NCBI RefSeq assembly: GCF_000283155.1
Contig: NW_004454240.1
Span: 1,752,746-1,816,745 of the forward strand
Direction: 5' to 3'
Origin: Ceratotherium simum simum
Taxonomy: Eukaryota > Chordata > Mammalia > Perissodactyla > Rhinocerotidae
Length of the DNA: 64,000 nt
The position numbers and the translations under genes were made by a program. Positions 34,905 to 46,846 of this stretch are shown here, piece after piece (position 1 is the first letter of the stretch; each line of letters opens with the position of its first letter). The notes under the pieces were generated by a model. The model was not told the DNA's origin. It did not search any database and saw only the letters and a list, made by a program, of their open reading frames with translations.

Positions 34905-35365
34905 TGTATTAGTTTCCTGGCTTTTGTAATAATCTACCACAAACTGGGTGACCTAAAACAACAGAAATTTATTCTCTCACAATTCTGGAGGCCAGAAGTC
35001 TGAAATTAAGGTGTTGGCAGGGTTGCCCTTTATCCAGAGGCTCTAGGGGAGAATCCATTTCTTGTCTCTTCCAGTTTTTGTGGCTGCTGGCATTCCTTAA
35101 CTTGTGGCTACATCATTCCAATCTCTGCCTCCATAGTCACATTTTCTTCTCCTCTTCTGTGTGTCTAATCTCCTTCTGCCTCTCTTTTATAAGGACAATT
35201 GTGATGGCATTTAGGGCCCACCCAGAAAATCCAGGGTAATCTCATCTCAAGATCCTTGTCTTAATTCCATCTGCAAAGACCCTTTTTCCAAATAAGGTGA
35301 CACTGACAGGTACTGAGGATTAGAATTGAGTGTATCTTTGAGCTATTCTCAGCCTACCACATTGT
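34905..35365 (-). mobile_element. MLT1-type MaLR LTR, antisense
   Basis: It has 'ttagtttcctggcttttgtaataatctaccacaaactggg', 'ctggaggccagaagtctgaaat', 'ctctaggggagaatcca' and 'tatctttgagctattctcagcctaccaca'. TTGTA-type duplications lie at the edges ('attgtttgta' / 'acattgtatt'). It is inserted in L1 ORF1. Confidence 0.8.
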
Positions 35366-35646
35366 ATTTTTCAGTTCTAAAATTTCCATTTTGTTCTTCT
35401 TTGTATCTTCTATTTCTTTGTTGATTCTTCTTATTTCTTTGCTGCGATTTTCTACTTTTCATTTGTTTCAAGCTTATTTATATTTGGTCCTTATAGCATT
35501 TTTATGATGGCTGCTTTAAAATCCTTGTTAATTCTAATATCTCTGTCATCTTTTATAATCTAGACTAGATTCTCCTGGTTCTTGGTATGATGAGTGATTT
35601 TTTATTGAAAGCTGGATATTTTGAATATTATAAGACTGTGGGTCTT

Positions 35647-35952
35647 TTTTTTTTTTTTTGTGAGGAAGATCAGCCCTGAGCTAACATCCATGCCAATCCT
35701 CCTCTTTTTTGCTGAGGAATACCAGCCCTGAGCTAACATCTATTGCCAATCCTCCTCCTTTTTTTCCCTTTTTCTCCCCAAGGCCCCAGTAGATAGTTGT
35801 ATGTCATAGTTGCACATCCTTCTGGTTGCTGTATGTGGGACGCCACCTCAGCATGGCTGGATAAGAGGTGCATCGGTGTGCACCCAAGATCCGAACCCGG
35901 GCCGCCAGTAGCGGAGTGCGCTCACTTAAGACTAAGCCACAGGCCGGCCCCC
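35647..35952 (-). mobile_element. ERE SINE, antisense, long type
   Basis: Poly(T), two 'tgagctaacat' blocks, 'ccagtagatagttgtatgtcat', and an 'aggccggccccc' head. The perfect 15-bp duplication AAGACTGTGGGTCTT lies at 35632-35646 and 35953-35967. Confidence 0.95.
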
Positions 35953-36905
35953 AAGACTGTGGGTCTTATTCAAATCTTGTTTTAGTTGTCCTCCTCTGAC
36001 ATTGATCTGGCAAGGGGGAGGGATACACCACTTCATTATTGCTGGATAGAGTGGAAGTCTAGGTTTCCCACTCAGCTTCCATTGAAATGGGATGGGGAAG
36101 GGAAGAAAAGGAGGAGGGTTGCTCATTACTGCTGGGTAGGGTGTTAGTTTTGACTCCCTTCTAAGCCTCCACTGATACCACTTGATCATGTGCCTCATTA
36201 GTGCTGCATGTGGTCTCTGCAACACTGCAGGGGGCGATGCTTCATTACCACTAGGTGGTTATGAAAGTCCTGAGTCTCCATTAGGCCTCCTCTGACACCA
36301 CATCAGCAGGGAGAGAAAGGGATGCCTCATTACTACCAGGTGAGAGTGGAAATTCAGCCTCCCCAGGTGGTCTTCACTAGCACCTTGAAAATGTGGAGCT
36401 TCTTTAGCCACCCAGCAGGGATGAAAGTCCTGGCTCCCTACTCAGTCTTCTCTAACACTACCCTGGTGAGGGTGCTGAGTGCCTTATTTACAGACTGGCT
36501 AGAATGGAAGTCTAGGCTCTACTCAGCCTTTTCTGTCAGGAATGGGAATGAGGCCACAGTTTTCTCTGTGGTGTTTTGCTGGAGCCAAGCGGTTGTCTAT
36601 AAATTATAGGCCTTGCTAGGCTCTGTCTTTTGGCTAGAGAGAGCATGCTTTTCTTAGGGCTTTTTCTATCTGTACCCATTGGTGTTTCCAGGTTGCCAGC
36701 TTCTCCAGCACCCATTCCAGGATATACAAAGCAACAAAGAAAACCAGGGACTCATCATTATGCCATTCATTGGGTCCTAAAGTTCCTAGTTTTTATCTTT
36801 CTCTCCATCTTTCAGAGTCATCTTATGTTTGTTTTATATATAATGTCAAGAGTTTTTAGTTATACTTAGAGGGAGCAATTGGGAAGAGAACATCTACTCC
36901 ATTTT

Positions 36906-37486
36906 TCTGTAAGTAGAAGTCCTTATTATGCATTTTAATGGTCAGTCAATATATTATGAACAGTGATAATTAATAATTTCTTAATTCTCTTAATTTAAAA
37001 CTTCCCAGTATTTGTGACAATTCTTCGTAAAAAAATATAGAAGATGTTTTATAGTCTATAAAATTTTCCAACAATACTCTAAAATTCTTTGTGAAGAATT
37101 TTAAAAATATGTACCCGGTCTTGTCACCCTGCAATTTAAATTTGAGAAATAGGTAAGACTTAAATTAGGAGAGATGTTACCTTGAATGTGCATTTTACCA
37201 ACAATGTATGTCCAAATATGAAACTTACTAGTATGGTCAGAGGAAAGATAGTGGTGTATTCCTGGTAGCAGTTCATATAACTTGATTAGATCCTAATTGT
37301 CAGCATTTATTTTGTCCATTTCTTTAGAATTTGTACACATCTCTCATAGGAGGAAGAGGAATCAATTAAAAATGATTTGTAGTTAACTTGAATTAATGAA
37401 AACACTTAATGGAGAGTTAAGTCATTTTCCTTCAAATCACATTTATCACCGTTATTGTTGTGACTCTGAATATTATTTTCACAGGA
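36906..37486. other. Intron sequence with no recognised feature
   Basis: AT-rich, unique-looking DNA. No exon with an acceptor-donor pair that I can support. Confidence 0.5.
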
Positions 37487-37725
37487 AGTCAGTGGAATAC
37501 AATTGGAAAAACTCTGGGGTCAAACACACCTGGGTTCGAATCCTGATTGCTGCTTTGGTTCTATAACTTTTGATCTGTTTTATGGCCTTTCTCAGTGTCA
37601 ACTGCAAAATGAGTGTGATGGAACACATTTTGTGGTGTTATAAAAATTAAATGAGATAATGTGTGTAAGGTGCTTAGCACAGTACCTGGCACAGAACATA
37701 TACTCCATTAATATTTGTAACCCTT
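37487..37725 (+). repeat. MIR SINE, sense
   Basis: It carries 'aaactctggggtcaaacac', 'ctgggttcgaatcctgattg', 'taaatgagataatgtgtgtaaggtgcttagcacagtacctggcac'-type order (cut here into short pieces) and ends 'actccattaatatttg'. Confidence 0.88.
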
Positions 37726-38230
37726 CATTGCTAACTCTACTTATGCTGGTATGAGAAGGTTTCCTGAAAGCAGAGAAAACATTGTCTTCTTTCTAAGAAC
37801 AGTGTCTTATATCATGCCACTAAATATTCCACATATGTAATGTTAGAAGAAAATTTGGGCTTTTCATGGGCAAAATGGTTTTATTAGTTTTTTATTATTT
37901 TCCTCAAGAATCAATAACAGGGAAGAGCATTTCAAACTTGCGAGTTGTGTTTTCCTTTCATATAGATTTTTGTATAATAAAGAAATTTATGTTAAGTGAT
38001 TTTATGTCTGCGTATAGTTGTCTTCTGATATTTGGGTAGGGATTTTTTTCTCTTTCTCCTTTTTTTTAGGGGTGAAAGAGAATACAGTAGAAGAAAAGGG
38101 ATGTTAAATGTCTAAAAATTAAATGGAACGTTAGGCAAAGGCTTCTGATTCAAGATGGTTGACTGAGCATCAAATTGGCAAAAACTGAATTATATCAGGT
38201 ATCGCTAGTGGGAATTTAAATTTTTATATG
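37726..38230. other. Intron sequence with no recognised feature
   Basis: AT-rich DNA with a T-run near 38061. Nothing else that I can support. Confidence 0.5.
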
Positions 38231-38745
38231 CACTCATTGGCATTTTCAGGTTGCCAGCTTCTCTAGCACCCACTTTTGGAGGACAAATTGACAGGATCAA
38301 AATTTAAATTGCTCATATTCAGCAGTTTTACTCTTGGTATTTACATGTGGTACTTCACATGTTACAAGGATATTTGCTGGAACACTGCTTGTAAGAGTGA
38401 AACAAGGAAAGCATCCTGAATATCATCAATAGAGGAATAGATAAGAAAAGTAAGGTATATCTATACTATAAAATACTGTGTGGCAGTTAAAAAGAGTGAG
38501 GTAAATCTATATATAATGATCTAAAACACATGTTGTTCAGAGAAAGAGGCAAAGTATACATAATATATAATTTATGTATTTTAAAAATATGTTTCTGTAG
38601 GTACAGACATGCATATAAATGCACCAAGAAAGGACTGAAAAGGATACTTACCAAACTTAGAAGTGGTTACCTCTGAGAAAGGGACTGGGACAGGGTAGGG
38701 GTCCAGGGAAACATTAGCTTTATCTTTACTATTTATTTTATTAAA
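38231..38745 (+). mobile_element. Old L1M 3' end, sense
   Basis: Phrases 'tgctggaacactgcttgtaagagtg', 'tactgtgtggcagttaaaaag' and 'agtggttacctctgagaaaggg' match the 3' region of old L1M/HAL1 elements. No coding capacity. Confidence 0.65.
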
Positions 38746-40365
38746 AAATTTTTTTAAGTTTTTAATTGTAGTAAAACACACATAACATAAAATTTACCAT
38801 TTTAACCATTTTTAAGTGTACAGTTCATTCATGTTAAGTACATGCACATTGTTTTGCAACTAATCTCCAGAACTCTTTTTATCTTGCCAACTGAAACTCT
38901 GTACCCATTAAGCAACAACCTCCTATTCCCACCCCACTGCCAGCCCCTGGCATACACCATTCTACTTTCTGTCTCTATTAATTCGACTATTCTAGGTACC
39001 TCATTATTAGTGGAATCATACAGTATTTGTCTTTTTTTGACTGACGTATTTCATTTAGCATAATGTCCTCAAGGTTCATTTATATTGTACCATGTGTCAG
39101 AATTTCCTCCCTTTTAAAGGCTAAATAATATTCCATGGTATGTGTATAGCTACATTTCATTTATCCATTCATCCGTCAATGGAGACTTGGGTTACTTCTA
39201 CCTTTTGGCTGTTGTGAATAATGCTGCTGTGGACATGGGTGTACAAATATTTCTTTGAGATCCTGCTGGATCATGTGGAAATTCTATTTTTAATTTTTTA
39301 AAGGAATTGCCATACTGTCTTCCATTGTGGCTACACCATTTTACATTCCTACCAACAGTGCACAAGGTTTCCAATTTTTCCACGTCCTCACCAACACTTG
39401 TTATTTTTTGGTTTTTTAATAGTAGCCATCATAATGGGTGTGAGGTGGTATCTCATTGTGGTTTTGAGTTGCATTTCCCTAATGATTAGTGATGTTGAGT
39501 ATCTTTTCATGTGATTGTTGCCATTTGTATATCTTCTTTGGAGAAATGTCTATTCAAGTCCTTTGCCAATTTTTAAATCAAATTGTTTGGTTTTTTGTTG
39601 TTGAGTTTTAGGAGTTCTTTATATATTCTGGATATTAACCCCATATCAGATATATGATTTGCATTCCATAGGGTCTCCCATTCCATAGGTTGCCTTTTCA
39701 CTCTGTTGATTTTGTCCTTTGATACACAGCAATTTTTAATTTTTATGTAGTCTAATTTATCTATTTTTACTTTTGTTACCTGTGTATATGGTGTCATATC
39801 CAAGAAATCATTGACAAATCCAATGTCATGAAGATTTTCCCCTATGTTTTCTTCTAAGAGTTTTATATTTTAGTTCTTCTCTTTAGGTCTTTGATCTATT
39901 TTGAGTTCGTTTTTGTATGTGGTGTAAGGTAAAGGTGCAATTTCATTCTTTTGCTTATGGATATCCAGTTGTCCCAGCACCATTTGTTGAAAAGACTGCT
40001 CTTTCCCTCATTGAATGGTCTTGGCATCCTTGTTCAAAATCATTTGACCATATATTATGAGAATTTATTTCTGGACTCTCTCTTCTGTTCCATTGGAGTA
40101 TATGTCTTTATGCCAGTACCACACTGTTTTGATTACTGTACCTTTGTAGTAAATTTTGAAATCAGAAAGTGTGAATCCTCCAGCTTTGTTCTTCTGTTTC
40201 AGGATTTTTTGGCTCTTTGGGGTCCCTTGAGCTTCCACATGAATTTTAAGGTGGAGTTTTTCATTTCTGCAAAAAATGTCATTGGGATTTTCTTAGGGAT
40301 TGCATTAAATCTGTAGATCATTTTGGGTGTATTGACATCTTAACAATATTACGTCTTCCAATCCA
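38746..40365 (-). mobile_element. Antisense L1, 3'UTR and ORF2 C-terminus, 5'-truncated
   Basis: It runs from 'taattgtagtaaaacacacataac' (38764) to 'aatccatgaac' (40359). It parallels 2350-4000 of the first antisense L1, so both belong to a similar subfamily. Its ORFs are broken. Confidence 0.8.
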
Positions 40366-40476
40366 TGAACTGTTTGCATTTTTAAATAATCAGAATATAC
40401 TGGTGTATTATTTGTGTAATCAAGCATAAATAAATTTTTTAAAGGAGCTGTTGGCAGAGGGAACTGGTAAATTTCT

Positions 40477-40699
40477 TTTTTTTCTTTCAGTTTTATTGAG
40501 ATATAGTTGACATTCAGCATTGGATAAGTTTAAGGTGTATAGCCTAATGACTTGAGAAGGTGGTCAAAAGGTATAAACTTCCAGTTATAAGATAAATACT
40601 CTGTGTGTAATGTACAACATGATGATTATCGTTAACACTGCTGTATGGTATATTTGAAAGTTGCTAAGAGAGTAGATCCTAAAAGTTCTCATCACAAGA
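40477..40699 (-). mobile_element. Short twin-primed (5'-inverted) L1 insertion
   Basis: The 223 bp insert is flanked by a perfect 15-bp duplication AACTGGTAAATTTCT (40462-40476 and 40700-40714). The left half is L1 3' end in antisense, starting with a T-rich tail and 'tcagttttattgagatatag'. The right half, from about 40560, is L1 3'UTR in sense ('taaacttccagttataag', 'gctaagagagtagatcc', 'ctcatcacaag'). One insertion with a 5' inversion explains both halves. Confidence 0.8.
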
Positions 40700-40714
40700 A
40701 ACTGGTAAATTTCT

Positions 40715-41050
40715 AATGTCAGTTCATGTGTCTTTATTGGATCTCATGTTCCAATTTTTATAAATTGGCATCAATTCTGGAGAAAAAGCATAAACTAGAT
40801 ATTAGGAGAGGGATGATTATCTGACTAAAGATATTCATGAAAAGAAAATGTTTGTGGCTCAATAAATTACACAGACATTGAATTAAATGATTTCTTGTTA
40901 ACAAATAGGCTTATTTAGACATTTAATGATGTGACCTAAGCTCAGATGTAGTTTTATCTTGCCTGTTTTGCTTATACTCAAATAAACTTTCGTCCCATTG
41001 ATCAAAAAACAAGTTATTCACACTACTTAAAATTATGTCTCATTCAACAG
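40715..41050 (+). other. TEX11: TEX11 intron 3' end and acceptor region
   Basis: Unique AT-rich sequence leads up to the CAACAG acceptor at 41050. The pyrimidine tract is modest ('attatgtctcattcaacag'). No repeat named. Confidence 0.6.
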
Positions 41051-41202
41051 AGAATCTGTTGGATTTTATTTCCTGAAGATTATCTGTGAACATTTTAAGT
41101 CATCAGAAAATATTGGAAAAGCTCTCCTGCTGCACATTGACATGCTTTTACAAAGGAAGGAAGAGTTGCTTGCCAAGGAGAAGATTGAAGAAATCATTAT
41201 AG
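41051..41202 (+). CDS. TEX11: TEX11 internal exon (first of three in window)
   Basis: The exon is 152 nt. It follows a CAACAG acceptor and precedes a GTCAGT donor. It opens with one base of a split codon and ends with one base, leaving 50 complete codons without a stop. The peptide starts [15 protein letters not shown] and contains [18 protein letters not shown] and EKIEEIIIG, which I recognise as the middle of TEX11, the mammalian SPO22/ZIP4-like protein. TEX11 is a germ-cell TPR-helical scaffold that acts on meiotic chromosomes in synapsis and crossover formation; in humans its loss causes X-linked meiotic arrest. The sequence is amphipathic helical, as expected for TPR-like repeats. The preceding exon is not visible upstream, so that intron covers at least the first 41 kb of the window. 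Confidence 0.93.
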
Positions 41203-43374
41203 GTCAGTAGGATTTCTGCAAGTGTTTTAGAAAGGTGTTAATATGCATGTAATTCTAAGGTAGATGTCAGAGCAATAGCAAAATCCTCAGGGCAATAGAT
41301 TTTTCCTTTTTCTCACTTCCTTTTTTTTCCATCCCTAATGGCCTTTAACTATAATACCTCACCTATCCAGATTCCACATGTTTGGAAAGCTAGAATGAGA
41401 ACCTAAGAAAAAATAACAGAACATCAACAAAAATAGACAAATCTCTGAGCTTAAAACTCACGTGTAGTGGAAAATGTGAGGTTAGAAACCTAATTTCATT
41501 TTCCACTTTGATCTCAAATTAGCTGTGTACTTTCAGGCAAGTCAATAATATCTCTGGATTTTTTTTTCTAACTATAAAATGAAAGTAGTGAACTACATTT
41601 TAAGTTTTTAACTTCTTTTTAGCAGCAGCATTCTTTTGTGATGCAATCTTATATGAACTCTGCCCCCAAATAAAATAGACTAGAGTTGCTCTGGTTGAAG
41701 CAGAGATGTAGAGCCAAATCTCAGCATTCCCCTAACCCTTCACCTCTCAGTAGAACCCTATATCCTGAAGAACACGGTAGTATGATTCCATTCTTAGAAA
41801 ATTCTTGCCGCAATTCATCCTTCCAACTCTACACGTATGTAGAGATATAACTGGAATGATAGTCACTAAATGTTAACAGCGGGATTTATTCTGTTATAAA
41901 GGTGATTTGTTGCTTTCTTTATATTTTACCAGATTGCTTGAATTTTTATAAGTATGTGTTATACTTTTATAAAAAACAAAGTCTGATATTTTTTAAAAGG
42001 AAATCTTTTGACTAATCTCTATGAGCCTTTTGAATTCTAGATTCTATGAACTATATGTTACTGATGATACCCTTCCTTCAGACTATCACTAAGAATTCAA
42101 TTATTTTTAGACCCAATTTTGATAAGCTTGGTTAGCTGGTTTTCCAACACTTAGCATTTTAATGGTAGCATATTACAAAGAGAGAAAAGGTCTACAGGGA
42201 AATATACAGATAACTTGACCACAGGGAATAAAACAACTCTACAGATTTTATAAAACAGTTTCAAGTATTTTTAAAAATATAGCAATCTGTACTCTACTCT
42301 ATAATAATTCCCAGAGACATAACTGTGATATTGTAACAGTGCAATAAAATACAATACTTGTTAGTGTTGTTGACTTTGAATGGTCCAGCAAAGGTTAAAT
42401 TGTGCTTCAGAAAACTAGAAAGTATGTGTAGAAACACATAATTCATAAAACATAATTTTTAGAAAAATTAATAAATGAAATGATTTAGACTTTTTAATAA
42501 AAAAATGTTTTATGTTTAATGAAAGTAAGCTGTCAGCTAACTAGAAAACTTGGTTATCCAGAATAATTAATTTTCCTAAGATTACAGTTAGCTAAAGTTG
42601 TATTGTGATATATAATTATACACTTATACTCTCAAAGTATTATAATATTTTAAATAGATACATTAAGTAGCTTTTTACTCTCATGTAAGTGTTTTTAGCT
42701 AAGTCACGGAACAAACTAAGTCTGCTGACTAGGCTAGGGGGTCAGAGACTCTCAGTGTTCTAATCAAGACTTTTGTGGAAATTAATAGTGCCAAAGGGGT
42801 GGAAGAGAAGCAGGTATAGAATTCTATTATTGTTTAAACTTTACCTTAATGTGTGCTAATGTATTTGAACCCTATAAATGTCTAGACCAGAAATAATCAG
42901 ACATGAGTTACAATTTAAAGTAATAAAGTTTTTGTGTAAATGTGGTCTTAAAGTATTTTACAGAGGCCTTAAGGTATAATTGGCCTTTCTCGTGAACCTG
43001 ATCTGATCTAGTTAGTACATAATAGTATAAACACTTCTTATTAATGATTTATAGCATTTCTGTCTGTTCATTCATAGTAACATTAAGGCACCAGATGATG
43101 ATCAAATTTAGAACATGGAAAAAACGTTAAAAAGAAAGTAGACTGGAAAACTATCGCAGATTGATGGGCGAATTACTGTGATTCTAGCAAACTCTGATTG
43201 TATTATATAATCAATTTTGCTAGTAAACCTAAAATTGATGATGAAAATCTGTCTGAATGTGATTATGTTTGTAGCCATTACTAGAAAATCATAGGTTCTG
43301 AATATAGTTAGCACTCTTTATTTAATGTAATAGATCTTGATTCTTGTTTTCAGGGCTTGGGTTTTTTTTTTCAG
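41203..43374 (+). other. TEX11: TEX11 intron, 2.2 kb
   Basis: Very AT-rich, with no SINE and no clear L1. No further exon candidate with phase and homology was found. Starts GTCAGT and ends TTTTTTTTTTCAG. Confidence 0.75.
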
Positions 43375-43460
43375 GTCACCAAACAGGAAGACAACTGACA
43401 ACAGATTTAGTAGGCTGTTTACACAACATTCTGTGGAAAAAAGCTGCCAGAAGTTTTGAG
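43375..43460 (+). CDS. TEX11: TEX11 internal exon (second of three)
   Basis: The exon is 86 nt. It follows a strong T-rich tract ending TTTTTCAG. Its first two bases complete the Gly codon split by the upstream exon, and 28 whole codons follow, ending on a codon boundary at GAG before a GTTTGG donor. The peptide contains [20 protein letters not shown] and ends KKAARSFE. It continues the TEX11 SPO22-like helical region and is collinear with the exon 2.2 kb upstream. The matching phase and homology on both sides make this a confident call. The intron between the two exons is AT-rich and contains no repeat I could name. Confidence 0.93.
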
Positions 43461-43785
43461 GTTTGGGAATAATATATTTTCATTCTTCATATTCTTTCTC
43501 TACCCCAACAAATGAAACAGTGTGTTCACTATAAAAATCATAGAGCATCAACTACTTTAATAATCTCTCTCTGTTTAGGTACCATCTATATATCAAACAT
43601 TCATAATGTAGAGTGTTAATGGGCACTGGACAAGAATTTATTTAAAAATACTGAGATGTAATTTATCCCCTTGGGAGCTTACAGTGTAGGGAAATGATGT
43701 CACGGATGTTAAGACGTAGGAAAGTAATTTAGTTTAAGAAGAGGAACAAAAAGCCAGACAGATTTTATTCCCTTTAAAATTGTGA
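43461..43785 (+). other. TEX11: TEX11 intron, 5' part
   Basis: Unique-looking sequence following the GTTTGG donor. Nothing else recognised before the old L1 tail. Confidence 0.6.
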
Positions 43786-44100
43786 TGGGGAGCACAGAGG
43801 ATTTTTAGGGCAGTGAAAATACTTTGAATGATACTATAATAATGGATACATGTAATTATGCATTTGTCTCAACTCATAGAATGTACACACCAAGAGTGAA
43901 TCCTAATGTAAACTATGGACTTTGAGTGATCATGATGTGTTAGTGTAAGTTCATCAATTGTAACAAATGTACCACTCTGGTGGAGGAAGTTGATAATGGG
44001 GGAGGCTATGCATATGTGGGGACGGGGGTATATAGCAAATCTCAGTACATTCCTCTCAATTTTGCTGTGTACCTAAAACTGCTCTTTTAAAAAGCCTTTA
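43786..44100 (+). mobile_element. Old L1M 3' end, sense
   Basis: 'gttcatcaattgtaacaaatgtacc', 'gtggaggaagttgataatggggg' and 'tttgctgtgtacctaaaactgctc' in order are the 3' terminus of an L1ME-type element, ending at an A-run near 44125. Confidence 0.75.
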
Positions 44101-44334
44101 GAAAAGTTGTGCAATAAAAATGCAAAAAAAAAAGCAATGTTTTTCCCTTTACAAAACAATCCAGGTTCCTATAGAAAAATTTGAAACTACAGATAAGTTT
44201 TTTTAAGTAGAGAATAGCCATTCATGATCTAATCACTCTTAAAATTTTGGTATATTTCCTTCTGATCTTTGTGTGCATTTGTGTATCCATGTGTAAATAA
44301 AAAATGAGATGTACTGTTAAAAAGTTGTGGTGGA

Positions 44335-44580
44335 GGGGCTGGCCCAGTGGCACAGTGGTTAAGTTTGGTGCACTCCACTTTGGTGGCCCGGGGTTCGCAG
44401 GTTCAGATCCTGGGTGTGGACCTACATCACTCATTAAGCCATGCTGTGGTGGCGTCCCACATACAAAATAGAGGAAGGTAGGCACAGATGTTAGCTCAGG
44501 GCCACTCTTCCTCAAGCATAAAGAAGAGGATTGGCAACAGGTGTTAGCTCAGGGCCAATCTTCCTCACCAAAAAAAAAAA
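44335..44580 (+). mobile_element. ERE SINE, sense, diverged long type
   Basis: GGGGCTGGCCCAG head, B-box-like 'gcaggttcagatcctgg', two 'ttagctcagggcc' blocks and a poly(A). Short imperfect duplication (gt[t/a]gtgg). More mutated than the 18654 copy. Confidence 0.9.
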
Positions 44581-44589
44581 GTAGTGGAT

Positions 44590-46596
44590 TCCCACTTCCA
44601 ACCAAGATATAATAGAGACCAAGTTTATGTTCTTGCCTGAACAACCTTGATTCCCTCCCCCGCAAAAAACAAGATGAAATACATGAAAAAATGGTTTTGA
44701 GACATTGGACATCAGGCAACAGAGAGTGATCTGTGGGAGATAGGAAATAAACAAGGTGAGCACTGCAAATGTGCAGCTTACTGCCTTGAATTTCTAGGCT
44801 GTAGCATAGGAACAGGAACTGAAGTGGATCCTAGCATGCTTCCTAATTTCAGGAGATGAGACTGAGAGTCTAAGGAGACAAAGGAAGCTAGGATTCATAG
44901 GACAGAGTACCAGAGAGGAAAGCATAGCACAGAAAGACAACCCCAGCAATCACAGAGTCCTCCTCCTGTGTTTGGCAGAGTACTGTTCAGGACAATATGG
45001 GATGAAAATACCCGATGCCAGCAGAATAACCATCTAAAAATATTAGAGGGAGGAGTGCCTGGCACTCACACAGGTCTTGGAATAGAGCCTATTCATACCA
45101 GCCAGACTGGAAAACCTCTAATTTGTGGGGCATTGGGTAGAGAACTCAGAAGGGTCTTGTCTTAGTAGTGGGGAATAATTAGTCCTACACTGATCACTGC
45201 TCCAGACCTACCTAAAAAATCATAAAAGCATGACTGAAAGGATCAAATTGATCCCAAGGAGCTTAATTGCTTCCCAGAGTAAAGGTCAAGAATATTTATT
45301 GGAATAGAAAACTATCCAGCACCCAACAAAGTAAAGTTCACAATGTCTGGCATCCAGTAATAAATTACCAAGCATACAAAGAGGCAGGAAAACACAGTCT
45401 ATAATGAAAAGAATAAGCAATCAATTGAAACTGACACAGAAGTTAGTATTAGTGGAGGACATTAAAATAGCTCTTATAATTGTTTTCCATATATTCAAAA
45501 ATTTAAATAGAGACATGGAAGATATAAAAGACCCCAATCAAACTTCTAGGGATGAAAACTATTTCTAGGATGAAAAATATATTGGATAGTATTAAAATCA
45601 GATTAGACATTGCAGAAGAAAAGATTAGTGAACTGGAAGGCATAGCGATAGAAGCCATCCTAAATGAACCACAGAGGAAAAAAAAGAAACTAAAAAAATT
45701 AAAAGAGCATTAGTGAGTGATGGAAAAACTTTAGGTAGCTTAAGATATAGGTAATTGGAATCCCCAAATGAGGAGGGAGAGAATAGATATTTGAAGAAAT
45801 AATGAGTGAAAACTTTTAAAACTTAATGAAAACTCTAAACCCACAGATTCAAAAAGCTTAGCAAACCCTACACACAAGAAACACAAATAAAACTAAACCA
45901 AGGCACATAATAATCAAATTGCTCAAAAGCAATGATAAAGAGCATATCTTAAATCAGCCAGACACCTTACATACAGAGGAACAAATTAAGGAGAACATCA
46001 GATTTCTCATTGGAAGCAATGCAAGCAAGAACACAGTGGAGCAACATCTTTAAAATAATGAAAGAAAAAAAGTCAACCTAGAATTCTATGCCCAGCACAA
46101 ATATTGTTTAAAATTGAAAGTAATTGGTAAGAATGTAAAATAGTGCAGCCCCTATAGAAAGCAGTATGGTGGTTTCTCAAAAAATTCAGAATAGAATTAT
46201 CATATGAGGCAGCAGTTCCATTTCTGGGTATATATCCAAAAGGATTGAAAGCAGGATCTATAATCCAAGAAAGGAGACAAAATAAAATCATAAAAAATAC
46301 TTAAGAATCTAAGAGACGGCAGAAAAAGAGGAAAGAGGAAACAAATTTAGATGGGGCAAAAAGAAAACAAATAGCAAAATAATAGATTAAAATCTCAGTG
46401 TATGTAAAATCACATTAAATGAAAATGACCTTGGCACCACAGTGACAAAGTAATATTGTCAAATTGGGTACAAAAGCAAGACCCAACTTTATGGACTGCT
46501 TAAAAGAAACGTACTTTAAATGTGAAGATACATATATGTTACAAGCAAAAAGATAATAAATAATATATAGGGAGAAGATTACTCTAAAATTTATAC
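44590..46596 (+). mobile_element. Old sense L1/HAL1-like ORF1 region with ORF2 shard
   Basis: From 44590 to about 46110 the order matches 5' and ORF1-type text of old L1M/HAL1 elements, for example 'ggaagatataaaagacccc', 'agaagaaaagattagtgaactgg' and 'gaaagaaaaaaagtcaacctagaattc'. At 46115-46260 a shard of ORF2 C-terminus follows ('ggtttctcaaaaaattcagaatagaa'). Frames are closed by many stops. Confidence 0.65.
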
Positions 46597-46834
46597 TGAG
46601 GGGCCAGCCCAGTGACATAGTGGTTAAGTGCGTGTGCTCTGCTTTGGTAGCCCAGGTTCACAGTTTCGGATCCCGAGCACACACCGATGCACTGCTTGTC
46701 GAGTCATGCTGTGGCGGTGTCTCATATAAAGTAGAGGAAAATGGGCACATTTATTAGCCCAGGGCTGATCTACCTCAGCAAAAAAAAAAAGGAGGATTGG
46801 CACCAGATGTTAGCTCAGAAACAAAACAAAACAA
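46597..46834 (+). mobile_element. ERE SINE, sense, diverged long type
   Basis: A GGGGCCAGCCCAG head and 'cgtgtgctctgctttggtagccc', with a CAAAA-type tail. The 12-bp duplication TAAAATTTATAC lies at 46585-46596 and 46835-46846. Confidence 0.92.
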
Positions 46835-46846
46835 TAAAATTTATAC

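Larger units (their letters stand above)
34466..36905 (-). mobile_element. Antisense L1 ORF1 and 5'UTR
   Basis: The minus strand gives ORF1-type coiled-coil text at 34940-34635 (a Lys/Glu-rich segment with SGMQKREEKISELVNENRIK) and then a long 5'UTR to about 36905. MLT1 (34905-35365) and ERE (35647-35952) insertions split it. Repeated 'cattactgctggg.agg.t..aagtc...cactcagcctcc' phrases at 36030-36540 with spacing of about 90-110 bp look like internal 5'UTR duplications. It may be the 5' part of fragment b or a separate L1. Confidence 0.65.
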
